A stretch of 9,515 nucleotides of DNA from an uncultured Clostridia bacterium (lineage in GTDB: Bacteria > Bacillota > Clostridia > Christensenellales > Borkfalkiaceae). Positions 1-6,047 of this stretch are shown one piece after another. The stretch lies in assembly GCA_947587775.1 (NCBI GenBank), contig CANPYD010000033.1, positions 1 through 9,515 on the forward strand, read 5' to 3'. The notes beneath the pieces were generated by a model, which ran no database searches, was not told where the DNA came from, and worked only from the letters and a program-made list of their open reading frames with translations. A program made the translations under genes and the position numbers. Within the stretch, counting starts at the first letter, position 1, and each line of letters begins with the position of its first letter.

Positions 1-27
1 GTCGGTTTTTTGTATGTGATGTACTTT

Positions 28-60
28 CTTGCCTTCCCCTCGGGGGGGAGGCTCCGCCGC
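28..60 (-). repeat. GC-rich repeat, family H copy 1
   Basis: Read on the minus strand this gives a GCGGCGG start, a C-rich run, then GAGGGGAAGGCAAG. The same arrangement recurs on the plus strand at 5749-5790 after clpX, with a slightly longer middle. Two copies in opposite orientation at unrelated genes mark it as a dispersed repeat. Function unknown. Confidence 0.55.
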
Positions 61-76
61 AGACGGTGGTGGGGGG

Positions 77-193
77 ACCTGCTCCCTTTGAGGGCGGGTG
101 GCGCGCGAAGCGCGTCAGGTGGGGGGAATGCGGTCTTACGTTATGCCCCTCACCCGTCACTGCGTGACACCCTCTCCCCGAAGGGGCGAGGGC
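77..193. repeat. Pair of inverted hairpin repeats (family C)
   Basis: Two related elements face opposite ways. The left one (about 77-125, minus orientation) has a GCGCGCGAAGCGCGT-type hairpin next to a CTCCCTTTGAGGG hairpin. The right one (146-193, plus orientation) has the perfect hairpin GTCAC-TGC-GTGAC at 156-168, followed by CCTCTCCCC-GAA-GGGGCGAGG at 171-191. Both follow the plan short hairpin, spacer, C/G-rich hairpin, which is also the plan of family A at 345-424 and 4306-4457. They look like small non-coding dispersed elements. Confidence 0.55.
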
Positions 194-222
194 AAGGGGG
201 GATGGGCATCGCTTCTAATCAC

Positions 223-264
223 GTCATCCTGAGCCGCCGCGCCTTTGCGGCGTGTCGAAGGATC
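223..264 (+). repeat. Palindromic repeat GTCATCCTGAGC...GAAGGATC
   Basis: The outer arms ATCCT (226-230) and AGGAT pair, and the interior is GC-rich with GCCGC and GCGGC arms around CTTT. Motifs of the form 'catcctgag...gaaggatc' are familiar dispersed intergenic palindromes in many bacterial genomes; that comparison is from memory, not a search. No coding potential. Confidence 0.55.
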
Positions 265-281
265 ACCGCATTATAAACAAG

Positions 282-308
282 GTGATGGTTCGACAAGCTC
301 ACCATGAC
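282..308 (+). repeat. Palindromic repeat GTGATGGTTCGAC...CACCATGAC
   Basis: A compact dyad in which ATGGT at 285-289 pairs with ACCAT at 301-305 around TCGACAAGCTC. It directly follows the previous palindrome, adding to the mosaic. It resembles common dispersed intergenic palindromes; function unknown. Confidence 0.5.
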
Positions 309-344
309 GTAATTGAGAACGCCCTCAGGGTAATGAGACCGACA

Positions 345-424
345 CCCCCTCAGTCGCGCAAGGGCGGCGCGACAGCTCCCCTACAAGGGGAGCCGAGTGG
401 GACGCGTCAAAGGGGGAGCCGAGG
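345..424 (+). repeat. Family A repeat overlapping the 3' end of rqcH
   Basis: The element reads CCCCTCAGTC, a GTCGCG/CGCGAC hairpin, AGCTCCCC-TACAA-GGGGAGCC, then a second partial GGGGGAGCCGAGG. The same order (CCTCAGTC, hairpin ending GACAGCTCC, GGAGCC hairpin) appears twice in inverted orientation at 4306-4457. The partial second copy (about 405-424) supplies the last codons and the TGA stop of rqcH, so the repeat has replaced the original gene end. Confidence 0.65.
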
Positions 425-2056
425 GGCGGCGGGGTCGCCGAGGGTGGTGCGGAAGTTCGAATAGATCACGAAGCCCGCCTTGGACTTGGGCGGTTTCTTG
501 ACGAATTTCACGGGGCAGTAATCGACGGGGATCTTTTCGCCGTGGGCGTCCGAATGGAGCGCGCACAGTCCCGCCGCAAAGGCAAGGACGTCTTCGGGCA
601 CCTCTTTCCCGCCCGATTTGATCACGACGTGGCAGGAATGGTACCTCTGCGCGTGCAGCCATATGTCCTCGGGCGCACTTTGGCGCACAAGTGCGTCGTT
701 TTGCAGGTTATTTCTGCCCGCGTAGATCCGCATGCCGCCGATTTCATATGTGCGGAAGCCCACAGGTTGCACCGTCTTCTTCTTTTTCACCGCGGGCTGT
801 TCCAGAAGCCCCGCAGAATACAGCTCTTCCTCGATACTCTTGAGATCTTCTTCCTCTTTCGCGCTCTCCGTGAGCGCCAAAAGACTGTCGAGATAGGAGA
901 GCTCCTCTTTGGTTTCCTTTTCGCGGGGGGCGAGCGCTTCGAGGGTGCGCTTCTGCTTTCTGTATTTTTTATAGTACGCCTGCGCGTTTTCGGAGGGGGC
1001 CAGACGGGGATCGAGGGGAACGGCGACCTTCTCTCCCGTTCCCGAAAACCAGTTTTCCGCCTCAAACCCCTTCATTCCCCGCGTGAGGGCGTACAGATTG
1101 GCGGTGACGAGATCTCCGCGCATTCTGTTTTGCTCCGCATCCGCCGAGGCGAGCTGTTTTTCGAGGATCTGCGCGAGCTGCTTCTCCTGCTTCTTTTTGG
1201 CGTTCCGAAGGGTCGAAAGGAGCTTGCGGCTGAGCGCCAGCGTGCGTTTTTCGGCGCGGTTCCGCTCATAAAAGGCAGACTGGGCTTCGGAGAGAGTCGG
1301 ATAAGGGATCCCTTCCGTGCCGCGCGCCGTGAAATCGACGGCGGCTCCGTCCCGTTCGACGACGCGGGGAGAGATCTCATCCGAAAAGATGTAGTCATGC
1401 ACATGGCGGGCGAGATCCCCGCCGCGATAGGTCTTTGCAATGTCCTCCGCCGTCGTGGGGGCGAGCCCGCGCACGTTCATGAAAAGAAAGCGGCCCATGT
1501 CCGCAATCTCCCCTTGCAGAAGCGCGGAGAGGGCACCCATGTCTGAGGGGTCGACCTTGTCCTGCGGAATGGGGGGAAGATATTTGACTCCCGCAAAAAT
1601 GACGCGCTTTGTCTGTTCGTCGAGGGAAGTCGTCTTGAGCGCGCCCAAAATGACGCCGTTCTCCGTCAGAATGAGATTGGAGTACTTCCCCATGATCTCG
1701 GCGATGAGTACCCGCTCGGAGACGGTAAATTCGGTGCGGCACATCAGCCTGAACCGCAGAATGCGCTCAAACCCGGGCGTATCCACCCCGAGGATCTCCG
1801 CGCCCTGCAGATGTTTTCTCAAGAGCATGCAAAAGGCGGGGGCGACGAGCGGGTTCTCCTCTCCCTCCCCGCAAAAATAGGCGCCGCAAGTTGCGGCATT
1901 TGCACTCAAAACGAGTTTGACCGTCCCTTTCCCGGTGTATATAATAAGGGAAAGCTCTTCTCTCGAAGGCTGGTTGATGCGGTTGATCTTCCCCCCCGAG
2001 AGAGCGGCGTTGAGTTCTTTTGCGACGAGGCGCAGCGTAAAGGCGTCCTGCGGCAC
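407..2056 (-). CDS. rqcH: RqcH/NFACT ribosome quality-control protein
   Basis: Homologue of bacterial RqcH (Rqc2/NEMF; older name fibronectin-binding protein FbpA). In this family RqcH binds 50S subunits obstructed by peptidyl-tRNA and recruits tRNA-Ala to add C-terminal alanine tails that mark the chain for degradation. The start chosen is GTG at 2056 (VPQDAFTLRL), because AAGGAGG at 2064-2070 sits 7 bases upstream; this gives 549 residues against about 550-590 usual. Domains: NFACT-N (about 1-260) with KINRINQPSREE; a charged coiled coil (about 265-430); the C-terminal NFACT-R/DUF814 region with GRNNLQND, DIWLHA, CHVVIK and VKFVKKPPKSKAG. The conserved Asp-Arg pair near residue 97 reads Glu97-Arg98. 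The tail after GFVIYSNFRTT is repeat-derived (DPAAPRLPL) and about 10 residues shorter than relatives. Divergent to tig. Confidence 0.93.
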   Translation of the reverse strand: MPQDAFTLRLVAKELNAALSGGKINRINQPSREELSLIIYTGKGTVKLVLSANAATCGAYFCGEGEENPLVAPAFCMLLRKHLQGAEILGVDTPGFERILRFRLMCRTEFTVSERVLIAEIMGKYSNLILTENGVILGALKTTSLDEQTKRVIFAGVKYLPPIPQDKVDPSDMGALSALLQGEIADMGRFLFMNVRGLAPTTAEDIAKTYRGGDLARHVHDYIFSDEISPRVVERDGAAVDFTARGTEGIPYPTLSEAQSAFYERNRAEKRTLALSRKLLSTLRNAKKKQEKQLAQILEKQLASADAEQNRMRGDLVTANLYALTRGMKGFEAENWFSGTGEKVAVPLDPRLAPSENAQAYYKKYRKQKRTLEALAPREKETKEELSYLDSLLALTESAKEEEDLKSIEEELYSAGLLEQPAVKKKKTVQPVGFRTYEIGGMRIYAGRNNLQNDALVRQSAPEDIWLHAQRYHSCHVVIKSGGKEVPEDVLAFAAGLCALHSDAHGEKIPVDYCPVKFVKKPPKSKAGFVIYSNFRTTLGDPAAPRLPL

Positions 2057-2083
2057 GGCGGTTCCTCCTTGCGGTTTCGTCTC

Positions 2084-2112
2084 ATTATACCCCAAAAAAA
2101 CAAAATTGTAAA
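2084..2112 (-). promoter_or_regulatory. Sigma-A-type promoter of rqcH
   Basis: On the minus strand there is a perfect -10 TATAAT (2084-2089) and a -35 TTTACA (2107-2112, five of six consensus bases) separated by exactly 17 bp. It lies just upstream of the AAGGAGG site (2064-2070) and GTG start (2056), giving a leader of about 20-25 bases. No operator palindrome overlaps it. Confidence 0.75.
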
Positions 2113-2121
2113 TAAAATCGC

Positions 2122-2150
2122 TTTCCTTTTGGCGTGCGATATGTTAAAAT
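2122..2150 (+). promoter_or_regulatory. Candidate promoter of the tig-clpP cluster
   Basis: A -10-like TAAAAT (2145-2150) lies 46 bases before the tig ATG. The best -35 at 17 bp spacing is only TTTCCT (2122-2127), so the promoter is weakly supported or needs an activator. No CtsR-like heptad repeats and no CIRCE element are visible, so heat-shock control of this cluster is not indicated. Confidence 0.35.
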
Positions 2151-2195
2151 GTGATTTGGCAGAATACGGAAATCAAACAGACAGGAGTAAATAAA

Positions 2196-3512
2196 ATGGA
2201 TTACAAAGTGACACCCGCAGAAAAGAGTACCGTCAAGGTGGAGATCACCTTCACGCCCGAAGAATGGGCGGAGGCGAACCAAAAGGCGTATGTGCAGAAC
2301 AGAAAGCGCTATACGGTCAACGGCTTCCGCAAGGGCAAGGCGCCCAAGGCGGTGCTCGAAATGTACTACGGCAAGGCGCTCTTTTATGAGGAAGCGCTCA
2401 ACCTGCTCTATCAGGAGCACTACGACGCAATCCTCGAAAAGGAGAAGGACAACTTCACCGCGGTCGGCGAGCCCGAACTCTCCCTCGGCGAGAATTTCTC
2501 GGAAGAGAACGTCGTCCTGATCGCAACGGTGCCCGTCAAACCCGACGTCACCATCGGGCAGTACAAGGGTATAAAAATCAACAAATATGAGTATACTGTT
2601 ACGGACGCCGCCGTGGACGCGGACATTCAGGCGACCCGTGAACGCATCGCAAAGAGCGTGGACGTCACCGACCGTCCCGCCGCGATGGGCGATATCGTCA
2701 ACATCGACTTCGTGGGCAAGATGGACGGGAAGGAGTTTGAAGGCGGCTCCGCAGAGGGACACGATCTCGAGCTCGGTTCCCACAGCTTTATCCCCGGCTT
2801 CGAGGAAGCGGTCGCCGGCATGGCGATCGGCGAGACGCGCGACATCGACGTCGTCTTCCCCGAAGATTATCAGGCGGAAAACCTCAAGGGCAAGCCCGCC
2901 GTATTCACCGTGACCCTGCATAAGATCACGGGGAAGGAGCTTCCCGCGCTCGACGACGAGTTTGCGAAGAAGATGGGCTCGGACAACCTCGACGCCTACA
3001 AGGCGAAGGTGCGCGAGCGTCTCGAAAAGAACGCCGAGAGCCGTTCCCGCAACGAGACCGAAAATTCCATTCTCACCGAGATCGCCAAGACCGCTTCCGC
3101 GGAGATCCCCGACGCTCTCATCGAGCGGCAGGAAGAGATGTCCTTGCGCAGACTCGAACAGAGCCTGATGTATCAGGGCATCCGTGCGGAGGATTATTAT
3201 AGCTATATCGGCACGACGCGCGACGAATACAAGAAGAATTTCGAAGAAGAGGCGCGCACGTCCGTCCTGCACCAGCTCATCATCGAAAAACTTTTAGACG
3301 TCGAGCACATCACGGCAAGCGAGGAGGAGACGGCGGCAAAGATCGCCGAGCAGGCGGCTTCCGTCGGCAAGGAGCCCGCGGAGTACGAAAAGACGCTCGA
3401 TCCCCGCCAGCGCGAATACATCGAAAACGATATCCGTATCACCAAGCTCTTCGACTTCCTTCTCGCAAACAACGAGATGGTCGTCTATCAGGAAGAGCCC
3501 AAGGCTGAGTAA
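2196..3512 (+). CDS. tig: Trigger factor, ribosome-associated chaperone
   Basis: Trigger factor docks at the ribosome exit tunnel, shields emerging chains and has peptidyl-prolyl isomerase activity. The 438-residue length is typical. The N-terminal ribosome-binding domain (about 1-115) carries the signature GFRKGKAP at residues 43-50, the position expected for contact with protein L23. An FKBP-like isomerase domain follows (about 155-243: GDIVNIDF, EFEGG, FIPGFEEAVAGM, FPEDY). The C-terminal arm domain (about 250-438) is charged and helical. ATG at 2196 is preferred over an in-frame GTG at 2151 because CAGGAG lies 7-8 bases upstream and the family starts at MxYKV. clpP begins 17 bp after the stop, so co-transcription is likely. 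Confidence 0.96.
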   Translation: MDYKVTPAEKSTVKVEITFTPEEWAEANQKAYVQNRKRYTVNGFRKGKAPKAVLEMYYGKALFYEEALNLLYQEHYDAILEKEKDNFTAVGEPELSLGENFSEENVVLIATVPVKPDVTIGQYKGIKINKYEYTVTDAAVDADIQATRERIAKSVDVTDRPAAMGDIVNIDFVGKMDGKEFEGGSAEGHDLELGSHSFIPGFEEAVAGMAIGETRDIDVVFPEDYQAENLKGKPAVFTVTLHKITGKELPALDDEFAKKMGSDNLDAYKAKVRERLEKNAESRSRNETENSILTEIAKTASAEIPDALIERQEEMSLRRLEQSLMYQGIRAEDYYSYIGTTRDEYKKNFEEEARTSVLHQLIIEKLLDVEHITASEEETAAKIAEQAASVGKEPAEYEKTLDPRQREYIENDIRITKLFDFLLANNEMVVYQEEPKAE

Positions 3513-3529
3513 AAACAAGGAGAGACCTC

Positions 3530-4120
3530 ATGACGAACAGTGTCCTCATTCCCTATGTTGTGGAGCGCACGTCGAGCGGCGAGCGCAGTTACGATCTCTA
3601 TTCCCGCCTTTTGGAAGACAGGATCATCTTTCTTTCGGGCGAGATCGACGACGCACTTGCCAATACCGTCGTCGCGCAGCTCATTTATCTCGAAGGCAAG
3701 GATCCCGGGAAGGATATAAGCCTGTATATCAACAGCCCCGGAGGATCCGTCTCCGCCGGCATGGCGATCTACGATACGATGAATTATATCAAATGCGATG
3801 TTTCCACGATCTGTATCGGACTTGCGGCGTCCATGGGGGCGTTTCTCCTCTCGTCGGGCACGAAGGGCAAGCGGTATGCGCTCAAAAACAGTGAGATCAT
3901 GATCCACCAGCCCCTCGGCGGCGCGCAGGGGCAGGCGAGCGATATCAAGATCCATGCGGAGCATATTCTCCGTATCAAGGACAAGATGACGCAGATCCTC
4001 TCCGAAAACACGGGGAAGCCCTACGACGTGGTCGCCCGCGACACGGACAGAGACAACTATCTCTCCGCCGACGAGGCAATGGAGTACGGACTGATCGATA
4101 AGGTGTATATTACGAGGTAA
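3530..4120 (+). CDS. clpP: ATP-dependent Clp protease proteolytic subunit
   Basis: ClpP forms the tetradecameric serine-protease chamber that degrades proteins fed in by ClpX or ClpC. The protein has 196 residues, normal for the family. The catalytic triad fits: Ser101 in GLAASMGAF, His126 in MIHQPLGG, and Asp175 in DTDRDNYLSA, spaced as in characterised ClpPs. The N-terminal YVVERTSSGERSYDLYSRLLEDRIIFL is the usual processed axial-loop region, and IYLEGKDPGKDISLYINSPGG is the substrate-binding handle region. AAGGAG at 3517-3522 is 7 bases before the ATG. It follows tig closely. It is separated from clpX by repeat DNA, so clpX may be read through from here or transcribed on its own. Confidence 0.97.
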   Translation: MTNSVLIPYVVERTSSGERSYDLYSRLLEDRIIFLSGEIDDALANTVVAQLIYLEGKDPGKDISLYINSPGGSVSAGMAIYDTMNYIKCDVSTICIGLAASMGAFLLSSGTKGKRYALKNSEIMIHQPLGGAQGQASDIKIHAEHILRIKDKMTQILSENTGKPYDVVARDTDRDNYLSADEAMEYGLIDKVYITR

Positions 4121-4182
4121 GTTTCGCTCGATTTGTTTTAAGCTTGCGCCTTGTCGGTGCAAGCACAAAACAAATACGAGCG
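4121..4182. repeat. 58-bp palindrome (family G), copy 1, after clpP
   Basis: Starting 4 bases after the clpP stop, a near-perfect palindrome runs from CGCTCG (4125-4130) to CGAGCG (4177-4182). The stem has about 26 positions per arm, including ATTTGTTTT/AAAACAAAT and GCTTGCGCC/GGTGCAAGC, with loop TTGTC (4151-4155), one bulge and a two-base internal mismatch. A second copy sits after the ArsR-family gene at 9384-9441, sharing the 5' boundary GTTTCGCTCG. There is no T-run after the stem on either strand, so it is not a standard intrinsic terminator. It could be a REP-like element, an mRNA 3'-end stabiliser or a small mobile element. Confidence 0.75.
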
Positions 4183-4233
4183 GGGAAAGTTGCGCTTTTG
4201 GGATATTAAGTCACTGTCTCGTACGCTTGTCAC

Positions 4234-4257
4234 GACATGAAGTCGAAGGGGTTCGAC
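4234..4257 (+). repeat. Small hairpin repeat (family F), copy 1
   Basis: GACATGAAGTCGAAGGG (4234-4250) overlaps the perfect hairpin GTCGAA-GGGG-TTCGAC (4242-4257). The 17-base motif recurs with one change at the right edge of the window (9499-9515), again about 55 bp downstream of a 58-bp palindrome. The two repeats therefore seem to travel as one composite unit. Confidence 0.5.
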
Positions 4258-4305
4258 AAATTGGGTCGCCCAGGGCGGAAGTGAATTCCGCTTAAGAGGT
4301 GCCCA

Positions 4306-4457
4306 CCTCAGTCACCTGCGGTGACAGCTCCTCCTCAGGAGGAGCCATGCAGCCCCCTCCGTGGGAGGGGGACTAAGGGGGTGGGGCGAGTTCCAAATCA
4401 CTTGCGACCGTCCCTTGGCTCCCCTTGTAGGGGAGCTGTCACGAAGTGACTGAGGGG
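4306..4457. repeat. About 150-bp element with terminal inverted repeats
   Basis: The left end CCTCAGTCAC (4306-4315) and right end GTGACTGAGG (4446-4455) are exact inverted repeats. The similarity extends about 25 bases inward through GACAGCTCC, so two family A repeats face each other. Between them lies a family B element in minus orientation (about 4350-4387) whose plus strand contains four G-runs of 3-5. The arrangement resembles a small non-autonomous inverted-repeat element. Its right edge lies only about 10 bases before the clpX ribosome binding site. I found no convincing promoter between this element and clpX. Confidence 0.6.
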
Positions 4458-4478
4458 TTTCAAAAAACAGGAGTTGAT

Positions 4479-5711
4479 ATGGCAAAATACGAACAACGCT
4501 GCTCCTTCTGCGGGAAGGAGAAGGCGAAAACAAAAAAACTCATCGCGGGTCCCGAGGGGATCTTTATCTGTGACGAGTGCGTGGAGCTCTGCCGGGATAT
4601 GCTCGACAAGACCCCGTCCTCCATGCCCACCGAGAAGATCGAACTCAAAAAACCTACGGAGATCAAAGAGGAGCTCGATAAATATATCATCGGGCAGGAC
4701 AAGGCGAAGCGCGTCCTCTCCGTCGCCGTCTACAATCACTACAAGCGCATCAATGCGATGGCGGAAGGGCTCAAGAGCGACGATGTGGAGATCGAAAAGA
4801 GCAATATCCTTCTTTTGGGACCGACGGGAAGCGGCAAGACGCTCCTCGCGCGGACGCTCGCAAAGATCCTCAATGTGCCCTTTGCGACTTCGGACGCGAC
4901 GACGCTTACCGAAGCGGGTTACGTCGGCGAGGACGTCGAAAACATCCTCCTGAAACTCATCCAGAACGCCGATTACGACATCGAAAAGGCGCAGAGGGGG
5001 ATCATCTATATCGACGAGATCGACAAGATCGCGCGGAAGGGGGAGAACGTCTCCATCACGCGGGACGTCTCGGGCGAAGGCGTGCAACAGGCGCTTCTCA
5101 AGATCATCGAGAGCACCGTCGCCAACGTTCCCCCGCAGGGCGGGAGAAAGCACCCCCAGCAGGACTGCATGCGGATCGATACGACGAATATCCTCTTCAT
5201 CTGCGGCGGCGCGTTCGTAGGACTCGATAAGATCGTCTCCGCGAGGAAGGACGATTCGGGGCTCGGCTTCGGCGGCAAGGTAAAGCTTGGGGAGAAGGAC
5301 GTCGACTATACCCTTCTCGAGGACGTCAAGCCGCAGGATCTCACAAAGTTCGGGCTCATCCCCGAATTTGTCGGGCGCATTCCCATCGTCGTGAGCTTGC
5401 AGGCGCTCGACGAGGACGCCCTCGTGAGCATTCTCACCAAGCCGAAGAACGCGATCATCAAGCAATATCAGAAGCTGGTGGGGCTGGACGGCGTGAAACT
5501 CACCGTCGAGGACGGCGCCGTGCGGGAGATCGCAAATACCGCGATCCGCCTAAAGACGGGCGCAAGGGGACTGAGGACGATCATCGAGGGACTCATGATC
5601 GACGTGATGTTCGATATCCCGTCCGAGAAGAACGTCGAGGAAGTCATCATCACCCGCGACTGCGTGACGGACGGCGCAAAACCGCGCCTTGTGTATAAAA
5701 AATCCGCGTAA
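4479..5711 (+). CDS. clpX: ATP-dependent Clp protease ATPase subunit ClpX
   Basis: ClpX is the hexameric AAA+ unfoldase that recognises tagged substrates and feeds them to ClpP. 410 residues, typical. The zinc-binding domain uses Cys8, Cys11, Cys31 and Cys34. The AAA+ core shows Walker A GPTGSGKT (114-121), pore loop GYVGED (147-152), Walker B IIYIDEID (175-182), RKH loop (223-225), the ClpP-docking loop as LGFGG (262-266), an arginine finger at Arg300 in EFVGR, and the sensor II motif GARGLR. ATG at 4479 (MAKYEQRCSFCG) is chosen over an upstream in-frame start because CAGGAG lies at 4468-4473 and upstream codons come from the repeat. The unusually repeat-filled 358-bp gap after clpP makes the source of clpX transcription uncertain. 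Confidence 0.96.
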   Translation: MAKYEQRCSFCGKEKAKTKKLIAGPEGIFICDECVELCRDMLDKTPSSMPTEKIELKKPTEIKEELDKYIIGQDKAKRVLSVAVYNHYKRINAMAEGLKSDDVEIEKSNILLLGPTGSGKTLLARTLAKILNVPFATSDATTLTEAGYVGEDVENILLKLIQNADYDIEKAQRGIIYIDEIDKIARKGENVSITRDVSGEGVQQALLKIIESTVANVPPQGGRKHPQQDCMRIDTTNILFICGGAFVGLDKIVSARKDDSGLGFGGKVKLGEKDVDYTLLEDVKPQDLTKFGLIPEFVGRIPIVVSLQALDEDALVSILTKPKNAIIKQYQKLVGLDGVKLTVEDGAVREIANTAIRLKTGARGLRTIIEGLMIDVMFDIPSEKNVEEVIITRDCVTDGAKPRLVYKKSA

Positions 5712-5717
5712 ACGCTT

Positions 5718-5744
5718 GGCTCTCCCTTTGGGGAGAGCCTTTTT
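5718..5744 (+). terminator. Intrinsic terminator after clpX
   Basis: A perfect 9-bp stem GGCTCTCCC (5718-5726) pairs with GGGAGAGCC (5731-5739) around a TTTG loop, followed by TTTTT (5740-5744). It begins 6 bases after the clpX stop and is a textbook Rho-independent terminator ending the tig-clpP-clpX unit. Confidence 0.92.
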
Positions 5745-5748
5745 CTAT

Positions 5749-5790
5749 GCGGCGGTTCGCTCCTCGGCACCCCCTCGAGGGGAAGGCAAG
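5749..5790 (+). repeat. GC-rich repeat, family H copy 2
   Basis: Contains the perfect 12-bp palindrome CCCCTCGAGGGG (5771-5782) followed by AAGGCAAG, and begins GCGGCGG. It is the opposite-orientation partner of the element at 28-60. Non-coding; function unknown. Confidence 0.55.
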
Positions 5791-5819
5791 GAATAAGGAA
5801 CGACGTAATCAGAACCATT

Positions 5820-5851
5820 GCCCACCCCCCTACCCCCCTCCTTGGGAGGGG
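5820..5851 (+). repeat. Family B C-rich repeat, intergenic copy
   Basis: A run of the form GCCCACCCCCCTA followed by CCCCCCTCC, then TTGGGAGGGGG. The first 22 bases are identical to 8581-8602 inside the copA-copZ linker. Variants occur in minus orientation at 4350-4387 and inside copA at 7648-7694. This copy leads directly into the tandem array. Confidence 0.65.
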
Positions 5852-5945
5852 GCATAAAGCCCTATCTCCCCCTTGGGAGGGGGCATAAAGCCCTATCTCC
5901 CTCCTTGGGAGGGGGCATAAAGCCCTATCTCCCTCCTTGGGAGGG
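5842..5945 (+). repeat. Tandem array of about 32-bp units
   Basis: Three full units begin with TTGGGAGGGGGCATAAAGCC at 5842, 5873 and 5905 (31, 32 and 32 bp), and a partial fourth starts at 5937. Units 2 and 3 are identical. Unit 1 lacks one T in its C-rich end. Each junction forms a CCCTCC-TTG-GGAGGG hairpin, so the array is a chain of hairpins. It lies between the clpX terminator and the csoR promoter. Units are directly adjacent with no unique spacers, so this is not a CRISPR. Confidence 0.85.
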
Positions 5946-5955
5946 CTTTTTCTTT
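5931..5955 (+). terminator. Hairpin plus T-tract at the end of the tandem array
   Basis: The last array junction CCCTCC-TTG-GGAGGG (5931-5945) is followed by CTTTTTCTTT. AAAGCCC (5919-5925) can also pair with GGGCTTT (5943-5949). The shape fits an intrinsic terminator, giving a second barrier between clpX and the copper operon. Confidence 0.6.
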
Positions 5956-5982
5956 GCGCCCGAAAAATCCACTTCAAAATCC

Positions 5983-6012
5983 TTGACAGGAGAGAGGGAG
6001 ACGTGCTATACT
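5983..6012 (+). promoter_or_regulatory. Strong promoter of the csoR-copA operon
   Basis: Consensus -35 TTGACA (5983-5988), an 18-bp spacer, and -10 TATACT (6007-6012) with an extended -10 TG at 6004-6005. Transcription would start near 6019, inside the CsoR operator palindrome just downstream, as expected for a repressor-blocked promoter. Confidence 0.88.
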
Positions 6013-6015
6013 ATA

Positions 6016-6034
6016 AATACCCCATAAGGGTATT
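6016..6034 (+). promoter_or_regulatory. CsoR operator palindrome
   Basis: AATACCC-CATAA-GGGTATT is a perfect 7-bp inverted repeat with a 5-base centre. It has the TACCC/GGGTA half-sites typical of CsoR operators in Firmicutes copper operons. It covers the predicted transcription start and abuts the ribosome binding site AAGGAGG (6035-6041), so apo-CsoR binding here would block its own operon until Cu(I) releases it. Confidence 0.85.
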
Positions 6035-6047
6035 AAGGAGGATCTGT

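Larger units (their letters stand above)
1..406. other. Gene-free repeat patchwork left of rqcH
   Basis: No reading frame here resembles a protein; the frames present are low-complexity translations of repeats. The stretch is a mosaic of short GC-rich palindromic elements, entered separately below, placed end to end in both orientations. No T-rich intrinsic terminator is visible for rqcH, which is transcribed leftward into this region, although the hairpins there could slow polymerase. The left boundary and the next gene lie outside the window. Confidence 0.7.

Noticed and set aside
10..464. Small frames in the first 460 bases as genes
   Set aside because: Their translations are arginine/glycine-rich products of palindromic repeats, with no ribosome binding sites and no similarity to known proteins.
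2057..2195. CtsR or CIRCE heat-shock operator controlling tig-clpP
   Set aside because: No tandem GGTCAAA heptads and no CIRCE inverted repeat can be seen in this interval or before clpP.
2085..3272. Long open frame on the minus strand opposite tig
   Set aside because: It is a GC-driven shadow of tig: no family resemblance, while the plus-strand frame is a complete trigger factor with a ribosome binding site.
4121..4182. 58-bp palindrome as an intrinsic terminator of clpP
   Set aside because: The stem is strong, but no T-tract follows on either strand; the bases after it are GGGGAAAG.
4306..4457. Insertion sequence between clpP and clpX
   Set aside because: At 150 bp it carries no transposase and I could not identify a target-site duplication; at most it is a small non-autonomous element.
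4398..5465. 355-codon minus-strand frame opposite clpX
   Set aside because: Shadow of clpX caused by high GC third positions; no independent evidence.
5842..5945. Regularly spaced repeats as a CRISPR array
   Set aside because: The 31-32-bp units abut directly; there are no unique spacers and no cas genes in the window.
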